From: Candidatus Latescibacter sp.
Lineage (GTDB): Bacteria; Latescibacterota; Latescibacteria; Latescibacterales; Latescibacteraceae
DNA: 40,303 nucleotides
NCBI GenBank assembly: GCA_030692375.1
Contig: JAUYCD010000192.1
Location: 1-40,303 of the forward strand
Reading direction: 5' to 3'
Numbering within the stretch: position 1 is the first letter of the stretch; the number at the start of each line of letters is the position of its first letter. Shown here one piece after another: positions 1 through 8,526 of the stretch. The notes below the pieces were generated by a model, which saw nothing but the letters and a program-made list of their open reading frames with translations, did no database searches and had not been told where the DNA came from. Made by a program: the position numbers and the translations under genes.

Positions 1-738
<738 letters not shown>

Positions 739-942
739 ATTCTTATAATTTTCATATGAGAACCTGACCTTTTGGGTCAATTAACTGTCTACTCATTCCA
801 GAGCTTACGCTCCTTCTGAGAGGACCTGCTGACTTATATGAGTCTACGCACGTTATTCACTTTTCAAAGAACACTGTATAGCCTCCGAACTTTTTCGGAA
901 GCATACTTTGTACCCCATCGCTTTTTTCGCTCAGGGATATCA
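739..942 (-). other. rRNA operon leader with boxA-like element
   Basis: This is the transcribed leader between the rRNA promoter and 16S. It holds TGTTCTTTGA at 864-873 (minus strand), which resembles the boxA antitermination element upstream of bacterial 16S genes. It also holds an imperfect hairpin at 881-902 (TCCGAA/TTCGGA) and a palindromic CATATG pair at 734-759 next to the mature 5' end. No gene is seen here. Confidence 0.6.
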
Positions 943-971
943 ATTATACTCAATCAGTTTTATAAAATCAA
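943..971 (-). promoter_or_regulatory. Sigma-70-type promoter of the rRNA operon
   Basis: On the minus strand TTGATT (971-966) is followed by exactly 17 bases and a perfect TATAAT (948-943). The surroundings are AT-rich, about 200 bases upstream of 16S, between the gltX stop and the leader. Spacing and position fit an rRNA promoter. Confidence 0.75.
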
Positions 972-1103
972 GTAATTTTTAATCTTTTCTGAATTCTTTT
1001 TTACTGAAAGCATCGTAAAATTACCTTGTATCTTTGCTTACCCGATTTTTTCGACAAGATTTATAATATAACTTCTCTATCATGAGAATGTCAATAATTA
1101 TTT

Positions 1104-2558
1104 TTAACATCCGGTAATGTGTCGTTCCCGGATGAAATGCACTGCCCGGCGTAACCGTGCAACCACCCGTTCCTTTCCGACAAGAACGAGCAGCTCGAAA
1201 AGTCCCGGACCATTAGTGACCCCGGTAACCGCCAGGCGGGTTGAATGTATCAGTTTCCCCGGATTGAGATCAAGTTTTTCCGCAAGTTCACGCACCGAAT
1301 CCTCGGCGGCTTTTTCAGTGAAAACACCGCGCGCCTCGAAACGGTCGGCAAGGGTATCAAGAAAGTCCGCTGCCTCCCGGTTTCCGAAGTATTTCTCCAC
1401 CCCTTTTACCTCATACGATTCCGGTTCCCTGAAAAAATAAACGCTCTGACTGGCGAAATCCGGAAGAATCCGGCACCGTTCTTTCAGGAGATGGATGATC
1501 TTGAGCAGGTACTCGCGCTCCTTCTTACGGCCGCCCGGGGGAACGAATCCTTCCCGGATGAAGTAGGGCATGGCCAGAATCAGAATCTCTTCCGCGGGCA
1601 GTTCATTCAGGTACAGGCCGTTCAGCCATTCGAGTTTTTTGATGTCGAACACCCCGCTCTTTTTGGCGATTCCATCTATGGAAAAGGCCTGAACGAGTTC
1701 CTCAACGCTCATTTTCTCACGGTCATCCCCCGGATTCCATCCAAGCAGCGCAAGAAAATTCACCAGCGCGGGCGCAAGGAAACCCATGTTTCGGTATTCC
1801 ATGACCGAAGCAGCGCCATGACGTTTGGACAGCTTTTTCTTGTCCGGCCCCAGAACCTGGGGAAGGTGGGCAAACCGGGGAATTTCATGCCCCAAAGCCT
1901 TCATGAGCATAATCTGCTTGGGGGTGTTCGAAATATGATCGTCTCCCCGCATGACCAGGGTGATTTCCATGTCTGCATCGTCGACCGCCACCCCGAGAAG
2001 ATACACCGGGCTGCCGTCGGCGCGTGCGATGATGAAATCCCCGATCGTGTCGTTATTGAATGTGGTAACGCCGTGCACGAGGTCGCTGAACGAAGTCTGG
2101 CCGGGCGAAACACGGAATCGCACCGTAAAGGGACGGCCTTCCTTCATATGGCGGCCAATCTCTTCCGGCGAAAGGCAGCGGCATTTGCCGGAATACTGGA
2201 ACGTCAACTCCTGCGGATTTCCGGTCCGTTCCGCCTCCAGTTCCTCCTTTGTGCAAAAACAGCGATACGCGGAACCCTCTTCGAGCAGTTTTGCTACCGC
2301 CCCGCGATACAATTCGCCTCTCTCTGACTGGCGAACCGGCTCCTCATCCCAGGCAAGACCGAGCCACTGCAGGCTGTCAAGAATTGACTCCAGGAATTTT
2401 TCGGAGGAGCGCTCGACATCGGTGTCCTCGATGCGCAAAAGGAATTTCCCGCCTGTCTTGCGGGCGTAAAGCCAGTTGAAAAGCGCCGCCCGTGCACCGC
2501 CGACATGAAGGTCGCCGGTTGGGGAGGGGGCAAAACGGAGACGTTCGGGATGGTACAT
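1104..2558 (-). CDS. gltX: Glutamyl-tRNA synthetase
   Basis: Charges tRNA with glutamate in the cytoplasm (class I synthetase, 484 residues, a normal length). The HIGH-type motif is in APSPTGDLHVGG (residues 10-21) and the KMSKS-type motif in KLSKR (242-246). The paired Cys at 100/102 and 126/128 resemble the zinc site of many bacterial GluRS. The open frame runs upstream to 2639, but ATG at 2558 is preferred because an AGGA ribosome site lies just before it and the family's conserved N-terminus starts there. It lies 52 bp after hicA and reads towards the rRNA operon. No clear terminator was seen after the stop. The nearby glnS remnant makes the route to Gln-tRNA a fair question, but this gene alone does not show whether the enzyme is discriminating. 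Confidence 0.97.
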   Translation of the reverse strand: MYHPERLRFAPSPTGDLHVGGARAALFNWLYARKTGGKFLLRIEDTDVERSSEKFLESILDSLQWLGLAWDEEPVRQSERGELYRGAVAKLLEEGSAYRCFCTKEELEAERTGNPQELTFQYSGKCRCLSPEEIGRHMKEGRPFTVRFRVSPGQTSFSDLVHGVTTFNNDTIGDFIIARADGSPVYLLGVAVDDADMEITLVMRGDDHISNTPKQIMLMKALGHEIPRFAHLPQVLGPDKKKLSKRHGAASVMEYRNMGFLAPALVNFLALLGWNPGDDREKMSVEELVQAFSIDGIAKKSGVFDIKKLEWLNGLYLNELPAEEILILAMPYFIREGFVPPGGRKKEREYLLKIIHLLKERCRILPDFASQSVYFFREPESYEVKGVEKYFGNREAADFLDTLADRFEARGVFTEKAAEDSVRELAEKLDLNPGKLIHSTRLAVTGVTNGPGLFELLVLVGKERVVARLRRAVHFIRERHITGC

Positions 2559-2610
2559 ACATTTCCTTACAAACTTTATTGAATTGCCGTTATTAGAAGC
2601 AAGCGCCAAC

Positions 2611-2853
2611 TTATTGAAATAAGAGTGATAACACCTCATTGCGTGTCAGGCCGTGGTGCTCGCCAATGTCTTTTACCAGGGCGTTCAACATTCCTATTTT
2701 CAGCGGATCATTGAGTGGAATGGTGATGTGGTGAACACCCCCGTGGTCGGTTGTCAACCGAACATGGGAACCTGTCTGACGAGTAGGGGTATATCCCATA
2801 TGGGAAAGAGCTCGAATCAAGTCATCCCCAGAAACGTCTCGCGGGAGTTTCAC
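2611..2853 (-). CDS. hicA: HicA-family toxin (mRNA interferase)
   Basis: This 80-residue protein has the YcfA/HicA layout: an N-terminal helix (SGDDLIRALSHMGY), then TGSHVRL with the conserved catalytic-type His at residue 30, then a beta strand and a C-terminal helix. Family members are double-stranded-RNA-binding-fold ribonucleases that cut mRNA when freed from HicB. The start ATG overlaps the hicB stop as ATGA, so the two are translationally coupled. Antitoxin-first order is unusual for E. coli hicAB but common elsewhere. The gene looks intact. gltX follows 52 bp downstream and may be co-transcribed. Confidence 0.85.
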   Translation of the reverse strand: MKLPRDVSGDDLIRALSHMGYTPTRQTGSHVRLTTDHGGVHHITIPLNDPLKIGMLNALVKDIGEHHGLTRNEVLSLLFQ

Positions 2854-3056
2854 AACACCATGACCTCGTCGTGCACCTGATGCAGCCGTACGATTTTCGG
2901 GCGCTCAATTTCAGGAAAGTGACATACGACAGCATCACGCACAGCTTCGCGTAATGCGATCATGTCATCCGCCTGTGTAAAGATCGACTCGCCTACCGCG
3001 CGGGCGGTGAATCCGCCATCCGGATCTTCTTCGATGAGAAAAAGGATTTCGGTCAT
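2850..3056 (-). CDS. hicB: HicB-family antitoxin
   Basis: This 68-residue protein has the HicB partial RNase-H-like fold signature: a short strand (ILFLIEEDPDGGFTARAVG), then an acidic helix (ADDMIALREAVRDAVVCHF). It lacks a C-terminal DNA-binding extension, so autoregulation may need a partner. Its ATG overlaps the preceding stop as TGATG, and its own stop overlaps hicA. A decayed second copy of this gene lies at 3586-3741. Confidence 0.8.
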   Translation of the reverse strand: MTEILFLIEEDPDGGFTARAVGESIFTQADDMIALREAVRDAVVCHFPEIERPKIVRLHQVHDEVMVL

Positions 3057-3241
3057 CAGTCTTTCTTGCCATTTTGCTGTTTCAATTCCTCCGCAGCTCT
3101 ATCAACCGTCACCCGAGTGATCCGCTCATTCTCAAATTTTGTATTTCCGTAAGCAAAACTCCGTCTTTGACGTTCGGCATCAGGAGAAGAAATTTCAACA
3201 TGACGCGCAGCTTCAAGCAGCTTTTTTAATTCTTCTGACAT
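3056..3241 (-). CDS. Small protein leading the hicBA operon
   Basis: I do not recognise this 61-residue protein. It is charged and mostly helical in appearance: an N-terminal helix (SEELKKLLEAARHVE), a Gln/Arg-rich middle and a Lys-rich end. The start at 3241 is chosen over the ATG at 3253 because a strong GGAGGT site lies five bases upstream of it. It shares one base with the hicB start, so the three genes form one translational unit. It could be an accessory antitoxin or regulator of the module; this is inferred from position only. Confidence 0.65.
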   Translation of the reverse strand: MSEELKKLLEAARHVEISSPDAERQRRSFAYGNTKFENERITRVTVDRAAEELKQQNGKKD

Positions 3242-3352
3242 AGATACCTCCATATCTATTACAAATTGTCTTTATTGCCGGAATCCTACGATCATTCGTC
3301 TTTAAAACTATACGGATAAAATATCATCATGTATTACATTGTGGCAAGACAT

Positions 3353-3577
3353 TTAAACAGATTCATCTCCTACTAATTTGGAGAAGAACCTCTTTTCTTG
3401 ATTCTTCTCCCACTCATCCTTCAGTGTCACTGTCCGGTTGAACACGAGCCGTCCCGGCGCTGTGTCTACAGTATCCACGCAGAAATACCCCAGCCGTTCG
3501 AACTGTACCCGGCTGCCGGGAGCAGCGTTCGACAAACTCGGCTCAAGGCGGCAGCCGGTGAGTACTTCAAGGGAATG
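3353..3577 (-). pseudogene. glnS: 3'-end remnant of glutaminyl-tRNA synthetase
   Basis: About 74 codons read as the C-terminal end of GlnRS: SLEVLTGCRLEPSL, then the hallmark VQFERLGYFCVDT and FNRTVTLKDEW. The whole catalytic Rossmann domain, HIGH and KMSKS are absent, so it cannot be a working synthetase. The frame is open to its natural stop and begins with MKLP, which is not GlnS but the first four codons of a hicA copy. The join therefore marks a deletion or recombination point. A complete glnS may exist elsewhere in the genome. Confidence 0.85.
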
Positions 3578-3741
3578 CGGAAGTTTCATAATACCAAAAC
3601 CTCGTCATGCACCTGATGCAGCCGAACGATTTTCGGGCGCTCCATTTCGGGAAAGTGACATACGACAGCATCACGCACAGCTTCGCGTAATGCGGTCATG
3701 TCATCAGCCTGTGTTTAGATCGACTAGTCTACCGCGCGGGC
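3578..3741 (-). pseudogene. Degenerate second copy of hicB with the first codons of hicA
   Basis: This is closely similar at the DNA level to 2850-3010, covering most of hicB and the first four codons of hicA (MKLP at 3589-3578). The codon matching Phe in SIFTQ is TAA here, so the frame is broken, and similarity stops abruptly at about 3741. The ATGA overlap of hicB and hicA is still visible. It arose by duplication of the neighbouring module, or it is what is left of an older tandem copy. Confidence 0.85.
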
Positions 3742-4042
3742 CTGGTGTTTCTTTACCACACCCCCTGTTCCCTCTCCTAGTCATGAGAGGGGGTAACTCA
3801 TTATGCGCCTTGTTCTTACCCTATCCTTTTTATGAGAGGGTGGCCTTAGGCCGGGTGAGGTTTCGACATAACTGATTTCTTTGTAACACTTTTTGCCGGA
3901 TCATCTATATTCCTTCAAAGAAAAATGCATGAGATTATCCTGAAAAGCAACAGGTTATTCTTATCAGCCGCCGTCAATCTCCGGGCAAGAAAAAAGGGTT
4001 GCTGTTTCAGATAAAACTCACTGTTTCAGGGCATGTTTGTTC
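3742..4042. other. Gene-free stretch with short inverted repeats
   Basis: No coding region is supported. The first 120 bases hold two degenerate palindromes built on CCCTCTC/GAGAGGG, like the repeat debris elsewhere in the window. The rest is AT-rich upstream DNA of rpmE. Confidence 0.5.
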
Positions 4043-4071
4043 TTGACTAATAAAAACATAAGAATTATATT
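4043..4071 (+). promoter_or_regulatory. Sigma-70-type promoter upstream of rpmE
   Basis: TTGACT at 4043-4048, 17 bases, then TATATT at 4066-4071, about 78 bases before the rpmE start. The match and spacing are good. Confidence 0.65.
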
Positions 4072-4148
4072 ATAAAGTTCTTGAATGAATATAACGCTGT
4101 GTTCCGGTCACTGTCGGAACGATATAGACTCTATCGGGAGATTCAATC

Positions 4149-4367
4149 ATGAAAAAGGGAATACACCCCAAATACCAGGAAATAACCATCACCTGCGGAT
4201 GCGGTAACGTTGTTAAAACCTGCTCTACCGGCGGCAATATGCATGTAGAAATCTGCTCCGCCTGCCATCCGTTTTATTCCGGAAAACAGAAAATTGTGGA
4301 TACCGCAGGAAGAGTGGAACGTTTCCGAAGGAAATATGGTCTCAAAGAAGAATCCGTTGATAAGTAG
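4149..4367 (+). CDS. rpmE: 50S ribosomal protein L31, zinc form
   Basis: This 72-residue protein is a normal L31, part of the 50S central protuberance and the bridge to 30S. It begins [12 protein letters not shown] and carries the zinc ligands CGC (residues 17-19) and CSAC (37-40), so it is the C+ form rather than the zinc-free paralogue. A GGGAG ribosome site precedes the ATG. A strong promoter lies upstream and a hairpin terminator directly downstream, so it can be expressed apart from the following genes. Confidence 0.97.
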   Translation: MKKGIHPKYQEITITCGCGNVVKTCSTGGNMHVEICSACHPFYSGKQKIVDTAGRVERFRRKYGLKEESVDK

Positions 4368-4389
4368 ACTTTATTCGCTCAGGAGAATG

Positions 4390-4423
4390 GAGGCCTTTCC
4401 GAACGGATTGGCCTCATTTTTTT
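4390..4423 (+). terminator. Rho-independent terminator after rpmE
   Basis: A perfect GAGGCC/GGCCTC stem (4390-4395 and 4410-4415) has an inner CCG/CGG pairing in its loop and is followed by ATTTTTTT. It lies 22 bases after the rpmE stop and about 20 bases before the next start. Confidence 0.8.
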
Positions 4424-4442
4424 ACTTGAAAGGGAGATTTTA

Positions 4443-5441
4443 TTGAACGAAACACCGGAAACACCTGCCATAGAAAAGAAAAGCCCATTTTCGGTTTCTT
4501 ATGAAGATACGGTGGATTTGAACGTGGGCGGGCAGGCGGTAATTGAAGGAGTGATGATGCGCTCTCCCCAGGTCATCGCCACAGCAGTCAGGCTTCCGGA
4601 CGGAAGCATCGAGCTGAAAAAGCGCGAGTATATATCCTTTGTAAAACGCCACTCCTATCTGAATATACCGATAGTGCGGGGAGCGATAAACTTTTTTGAG
4701 ATGCTGGTTATCGGCCTTGAGACACTGAACTGGTCAGCCGATATCCAGATACAATATGATGATCGTACCAACCCCAAAGGGAAAAAAGAGAACAGCGCAT
4801 TCTGGAACGGAGTAATGCTCTGGGGATCGGCGCTTTTCGCGATCGCGGCGGCTATGGGCATTTTTTTCGCCCTGCCGATTTTTATCGCCACCCTGCTCGG
4901 TCTGGCCAAAGGCGCTCTGGTATTCAACCTGGTTGCCGGAAGTATACGGCTTTTTCTGTTCGTCCTCTATATTTATCTCATTTCACTGCTGCCGGACATA
5001 CGGCGGGTATTTCAGTATCACGGCGCCGAGCATATGAGCATTTACGCCCTGGAAGCATCGAGCGCTCTCAATGTTGAATCGGCACGCTCACGGAGCCGTT
5101 TCCATCCAAGGTGCGGCACTTCGTTCATTTTGATTGTGGCCATCTTCAGCATTTTACTGTTCGGAATATCCGATTCGATTTTTCCCCTGGTATTCGGCCA
5201 TCTGCAGAGTTATCTGGAGCGGCTGGCCACCCATCTGCTGCTTCTGCCCTTCGTCGCGGGAGGTTCATACGAACTCCTGAAACTTTCGGGGAAATTCCGG
5301 GCGAACCGTCTGGTCAAACTCATGGTGGCGCCGGGGTTGCTGCTGCAGACCATGACCACGGCGGAACCGGATGACAGCATGCTGGAAGTTGCACTTTGTG
5401 CATTGAACGCCGCCCTGCAAAGAGAGAAGTTGGTATCGTGA
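4443..5441 (+). CDS. DUF1385 family membrane protein
   Basis: This 332-residue protein carries the family signatures [15 protein letters not shown] near the N-terminus, [13 protein letters not shown] in the middle and HPRCGTSF before a membrane segment. About four hydrophobic segments suggest an inner-membrane protein. Its biochemical role is unknown. In many bacteria it sits between rpmE and prfA/prmC, as here, so the context is conserved but does not explain it. The start is TTG at 4443, eight bases after a GGGAG site; no in-frame ATG fits better. The stop lies 2 bases before prfA, so they are probably coupled. Confidence 0.85.
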   Translation: MNETPETPAIEKKSPFSVSYEDTVDLNVGGQAVIEGVMMRSPQVIATAVRLPDGSIELKKREYISFVKRHSYLNIPIVRGAINFFEMLVIGLETLNWSADIQIQYDDRTNPKGKKENSAFWNGVMLWGSALFAIAAAMGIFFALPIFIATLLGLAKGALVFNLVAGSIRLFLFVLYIYLISLLPDIRRVFQYHGAEHMSIYALEASSALNVESARSRSRFHPRCGTSFILIVAIFSILLFGISDSIFPLVFGHLQSYLERLATHLLLLPFVAGGSYELLKLSGKFRANRLVKLMVAPGLLLQTMTTAEPDDSMLEVALCALNAALQREKLVS

Positions 5442-5443
5442 GC

Positions 5444-6547
5444 ATGAATATTCTGGCTAATATAAAAAAAATATACGATCATTATACCAGGCTGGGCGAA
5501 CAGCTTTCCTCTCCGGAAGTAATTGCCAATCCTCCCCTTCTCTCAAGAATAGCCAAGGAACGCGCCGACCTTGAACACAGGGTCAAGATATTCGGACGGT
5601 ATGAAAAACTCCAGAGTCAGCTCGCCGAATCCCAAAGCCTTCTGGAAGAGGAAACCGATCCGGAAATGATCGGGCTTGCCCGCTCGGAGATCGAGTTTAT
5701 CGAAAAAGAGATGGCGCTGCTTGAAGAAAAACTGAAAATACTGCTTCTGCCGCCCGATCCCATGGACGGAAAAAACATCATCATGGAAATACGGGCCGGA
5801 ACCGGCGGGGAAGAAGCCGCTCTTTTCGCCGGCGCCCTTTACCGTATGTACACGCACTATGCCGACGCCATGGGATGGACTGTGGAGGCGCTCTCCTCCA
5901 CTCCCTCGGAAAAGGGGGGGTTCAAGGAAATCATTTTCTCCGTCTCCGGCTCGAATGTATATTCACATCTCAAGTACGAGAGCGGAGTGCACCGTGTGCA
6001 ACGGGTCCCGGCCACGGAATCCCAGGGCAGAATCCATACCTCTGCCTCATCGGTGGCGGTCATGCCCGAGGCAGAGGATGTGAACATCGAGATTAATTCG
6101 AACGATCTGAAAATCGATGTTTACCGGTCAAGCGGCCCCGGCGGGCAAAGTGTCAATACCACCGACTCGGCGGTGCGGGTGACCCATATCCCCACCGGGA
6201 TCGTGGTTACCTGCCAGGATGAAAAGAGCCAGCTCAAGAACAAAACCAAGGCTTTGAAAGTTCTCCGCGCCCGTCTTTTGGACAGAGCCATCACCGAGCA
6301 GCAGCAGAGCCGAAGCGCCGCCCGTCGTTCCATGGTCGGCACCGGCGACCGGTCGGCAAAAATAAGGACCTATAATTTTCCCCAGAACCGGTTTACCGAT
6401 CACCGCATCAACCTTACCCTTTACAAGCTTGACCGTATCATGGAAGGTGATTTGAATGATATGATCGATGCCATCCGGATCGAGGATCAGAAAAGCGCCC
6501 TGGAAGAACAGACGAAGGAGCCTTTGCACCAGTATGAAAAAAGATAA
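5444..6547 (+). CDS. prfA: Peptide chain release factor 1
   Basis: Recognises UAA and UAG in the ribosomal A site and triggers peptide release. 367 residues. The stop-codon-reading tripeptide is PAT (residues 189-191), the PxT form of RF1 rather than the SPF of RF2. The catalytic GGQ is at 233-235 in [18 protein letters not shown] at 5444 matches the family N-terminus; a GTG two codons earlier at 5438 overlaps the upstream stop and has a better spaced AGAGAAG site, so the true start may be either. prmC, which methylates the GGQ glutamine, follows after a repeat element. Confidence 0.96.
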   Translation: MNILANIKKIYDHYTRLGEQLSSPEVIANPPLLSRIAKERADLEHRVKIFGRYEKLQSQLAESQSLLEEETDPEMIGLARSEIEFIEKEMALLEEKLKILLLPPDPMDGKNIIMEIRAGTGGEEAALFAGALYRMYTHYADAMGWTVEALSSTPSEKGGFKEIIFSVSGSNVYSHLKYESGVHRVQRVPATESQGRIHTSASSVAVMPEAEDVNIEINSNDLKIDVYRSSGPGGQSVNTTDSAVRVTHIPTGIVVTCQDEKSQLKNKTKALKVLRARLLDRAITEQQQSRSAARRSMVGTGDRSAKIRTYNFPQNRFTDHRINLTLYKLDRIMEGDLNDMIDAIRIEDQKSALEEQTKEPLHQYEKR

Positions 6548-6551
6548 ATCT

Positions 6552-6697
6552 TAAAGGTTTGTGAAAAAGTTGGTTTTTATTATCATTAAGATCCTGAAAC
6601 GAGTTCAGGATGACGTCATGCCGAACTTGTTGCCGCTTCGCGGGAACGAACCGTTTCGGCATCTACCAATTAAACAGTTTTTTCACAAGCCTTTTGA
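6552..6697. repeat. Small palindromic element between prfA and prmC
   Basis: A 146-bp unit. Its ends are imperfect inverted repeats (AAAGGTTTGTGAAAAAG at the left, reverse-complement-like at 6674-6697). Inside are two REP-like stems: a CCTGAA/TTCAGG hairpin and a GCCGAA/TTCGGC hairpin. A reverse-orientation copy, interrupted by another element, lies at 24873-25244. No coding capacity is seen; it looks like a non-autonomous mobile element. Confidence 0.75.
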
Positions 6698-6724
6698 GAC
6701 GGGTGAAGGAACCGGTATATTCCT

Positions 6725-7591
6725 ATGGCTGAAGAAACCCTGCGGGTGGTTGATCTGATCACGGCGGCTTCCAATCATCTGAAAAGCAGGGGTTTTGAAA
6801 ATGCACGGCTGGAAGTGGAACGTATGCTTGGCAGTGTGCTCCGCATGAGCCGTTTGGAACTGTACCTGGTATTTGACCGTCCTCTCGGCAAAGAGGAGCG
6901 GGATACTTTCCGCGCTCTTTACCGGCGGAGGCTGGTGCATGAACCTCTCCAGTACGTGACCGGTTCGACCGAATTCCGGGAGCTCAAGGTAAAAACCGAT
7001 CGCCGCGCCCTCGCGCCGCGGCCGGAGACGGAAATCCTTGTCGGTTCCGCGATAGAGTTTCTCCGGGGGAGGGAAAAGCCCCTTGTTGTAGACCTGGGAA
7101 CCGGAACGGGCGTGATCGCCTTGAGCGTAGCCCGGGAAATCCCTGAAGCCTTGGTGGTGGCGGTAGACCAGTCTGATGATGCACTCCGGCTCGCTGAAGA
7201 GAATGCCTGTGCCTTGCAGTTGGAACGGTCGGTCACGCTGGTCAAAGGAGACATGCTGGATGGGATCGCCGGCCTCGGGCCTTTCGATGCGATCCTCTCC
7301 AATCCGCCCTATATCCCGTCAGGGGATATCGTTACGCTCCAGCCGGAAATCTGTCGCTATGAACCGCTGATGGCCCTGGACGGCGGAGGGGACGGCATGC
7401 GGTATCTGAGAAGCATCGCGGAGGGTGCGCACCGTCATCTGAAATCGGGGGGGCTTCTCCTCCTCGAATGCGGAGAAGACCAGGCAGACCTTGTACAGCA
7501 GATTCTGGAACATACAGGTAACTATGCATCGGTGGAAATAATAAGGGATATGGCGGGCCGGAAACGTCTGGTCAGGGCCATTCTTATATGA
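6725..7591 (+). CDS. prmC: Release factor glutamine N5-methyltransferase
   Basis: Methylates the glutamine of the GGQ motif in RF1/RF2 using S-adenosylmethionine. 288 residues, normal length. It has an N-terminal helical domain, the SAM-binding loop VVDLGTGTGVIAL (121-133) and the substrate-binding NPPY at 193-196. It follows its target prfA, with a repeat element in between. The stop overlaps an ATG as ATGA, and the next gene's AAGGAG site sits directly on this overlap. Confidence 0.95.
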   Translation: MAEETLRVVDLITAASNHLKSRGFENARLEVERMLGSVLRMSRLELYLVFDRPLGKEERDTFRALYRRRLVHEPLQYVTGSTEFRELKVKTDRRALAPRPETEILVGSAIEFLRGREKPLVVDLGTGTGVIALSVAREIPEALVVAVDQSDDALRLAEENACALQLERSVTLVKGDMLDGIAGLGPFDAILSNPPYIPSGDIVTLQPEICRYEPLMALDGGGDGMRYLRSIAEGAHRHLKSGGLLLLECGEDQADLVQQILEHTGNYASVEIIRDMAGRKRLVRAILI

Positions 7592-7602
7592 AGGAGAAAG
7601 AT

Positions 7603-8496
7603 ATGCGGATTTACTCTCTCTCAAAAGATGAGGAGGATTTTCTGGGTTTCGAGGATGACGGCGCTCTGGTGGATCTGACACGGGCGATTGCCTATTATGA
7701 GATTTCACGGGACAACTATTTCGGTGAACCGATTCGTGATATTGAAGAATTGATCTGGGATAATCTTTTTACAGCGGAATATGTTGGCGCGGTCATGGCT
7801 TTTGTTGACGCTCACGGATTGAAATCCGATCTGACTGTCGCCGGGGAATATGAAATAAACCCTCCGGTCAATCCGGGAAAGATCATTGCCCTGGGAAGGA
7901 ATTACCATAGTCATATCCGCGAGATGGGTCATACCATCCCGGATGCGCCGGTTCTTTTCGGCAAATGGCCTTCCACCGTGATCGGCCAGGGTGCGCCGAT
8001 TGTAAAGCCCGCCTGGATCGGAAGCCTGAGTTACGAGGCCGAGCTGGCATTCATCATCGGGCAGACCGCCAAAAATGTACCCGCCTCGGAGGCGATGGAA
8101 TATGTGGCCGGCTATACCTGCCTGAACGATGTGACCGCGCGCGATATTCAAACAAAAGACCTGGCACGGTCGCTCCCCTGGATGCCGTCGAAGAATTTCG
8201 ATACGTTTTCTCCCATGGGACCCTGTGTGCTTTTGGCGGGAGCGGAAAAAGAGCCGCCTGAATTCGGAGTGCAGAGCCGGGTGAACGGACAATTGAAACA
8301 GGATGGGAATACGCGCGATCTGATTTTCAGTATTCCTGTTATCATTGAGTATATTACAAAAATTATGACCCTGGAGCCGGGAGATGTAGTATCGACCGGA
8401 ACCCCGGAAGGGGTTGGCTCCCTCGACCCGGGGGATAGAATTGAAATAACCTGTACCGGGATCGGCGTACTGTCGAATCCTGTTGTCGAGCCCTAA
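7603..8496 (+). CDS. Fumarylacetoacetate hydrolase family protein
   Basis: 297 residues with the FAH fold signature: ALGRNYHSHIREMG, the metal-ligand stretch SYEAELAFIIG, LNDVTARDIQTKD, FDTFSPMGPCV and STGTPEGVG near the end. Family members cleave C-C bonds or decarboxylate/hydrate acylpyruvates and ring-cleavage products, using Mg2+ or Mn2+. The actual substrate cannot be read from sequence. The start at 7603 is chosen because AAGGAG lies six bases before it; an ATG at 7588 overlaps the prmC stop but has no such site. Likely co-transcribed with prmC. Confidence 0.88.
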   Translation: MRIYSLSKDEEDFLGFEDDGALVDLTRAIAYYEISRDNYFGEPIRDIEELIWDNLFTAEYVGAVMAFVDAHGLKSDLTVAGEYEINPPVNPGKIIALGRNYHSHIREMGHTIPDAPVLFGKWPSTVIGQGAPIVKPAWIGSLSYEAELAFIIGQTAKNVPASEAMEYVAGYTCLNDVTARDIQTKDLARSLPWMPSKNFDTFSPMGPCVLLAGAEKEPPEFGVQSRVNGQLKQDGNTRDLIFSIPVIIEYITKIMTLEPGDVVSTGTPEGVGSLDPGDRIEITCTGIGVLSNPVVEP

Positions 8497-8526
8497 GAGG
8501 CTCAGCAGTTCACATGGAGGTAGTGT

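Noticed and set aside
739-1103. tRNA gene in the rRNA leader region
   Set aside because: No cloverleaf or T-loop GTTCRA signature could be fitted on either strand.
1245-2327. Long open frame (360 codons) on the plus strand
   Set aside because: It lies wholly antisense to gltX, has no family features, and follows from codon bias of the real gene.
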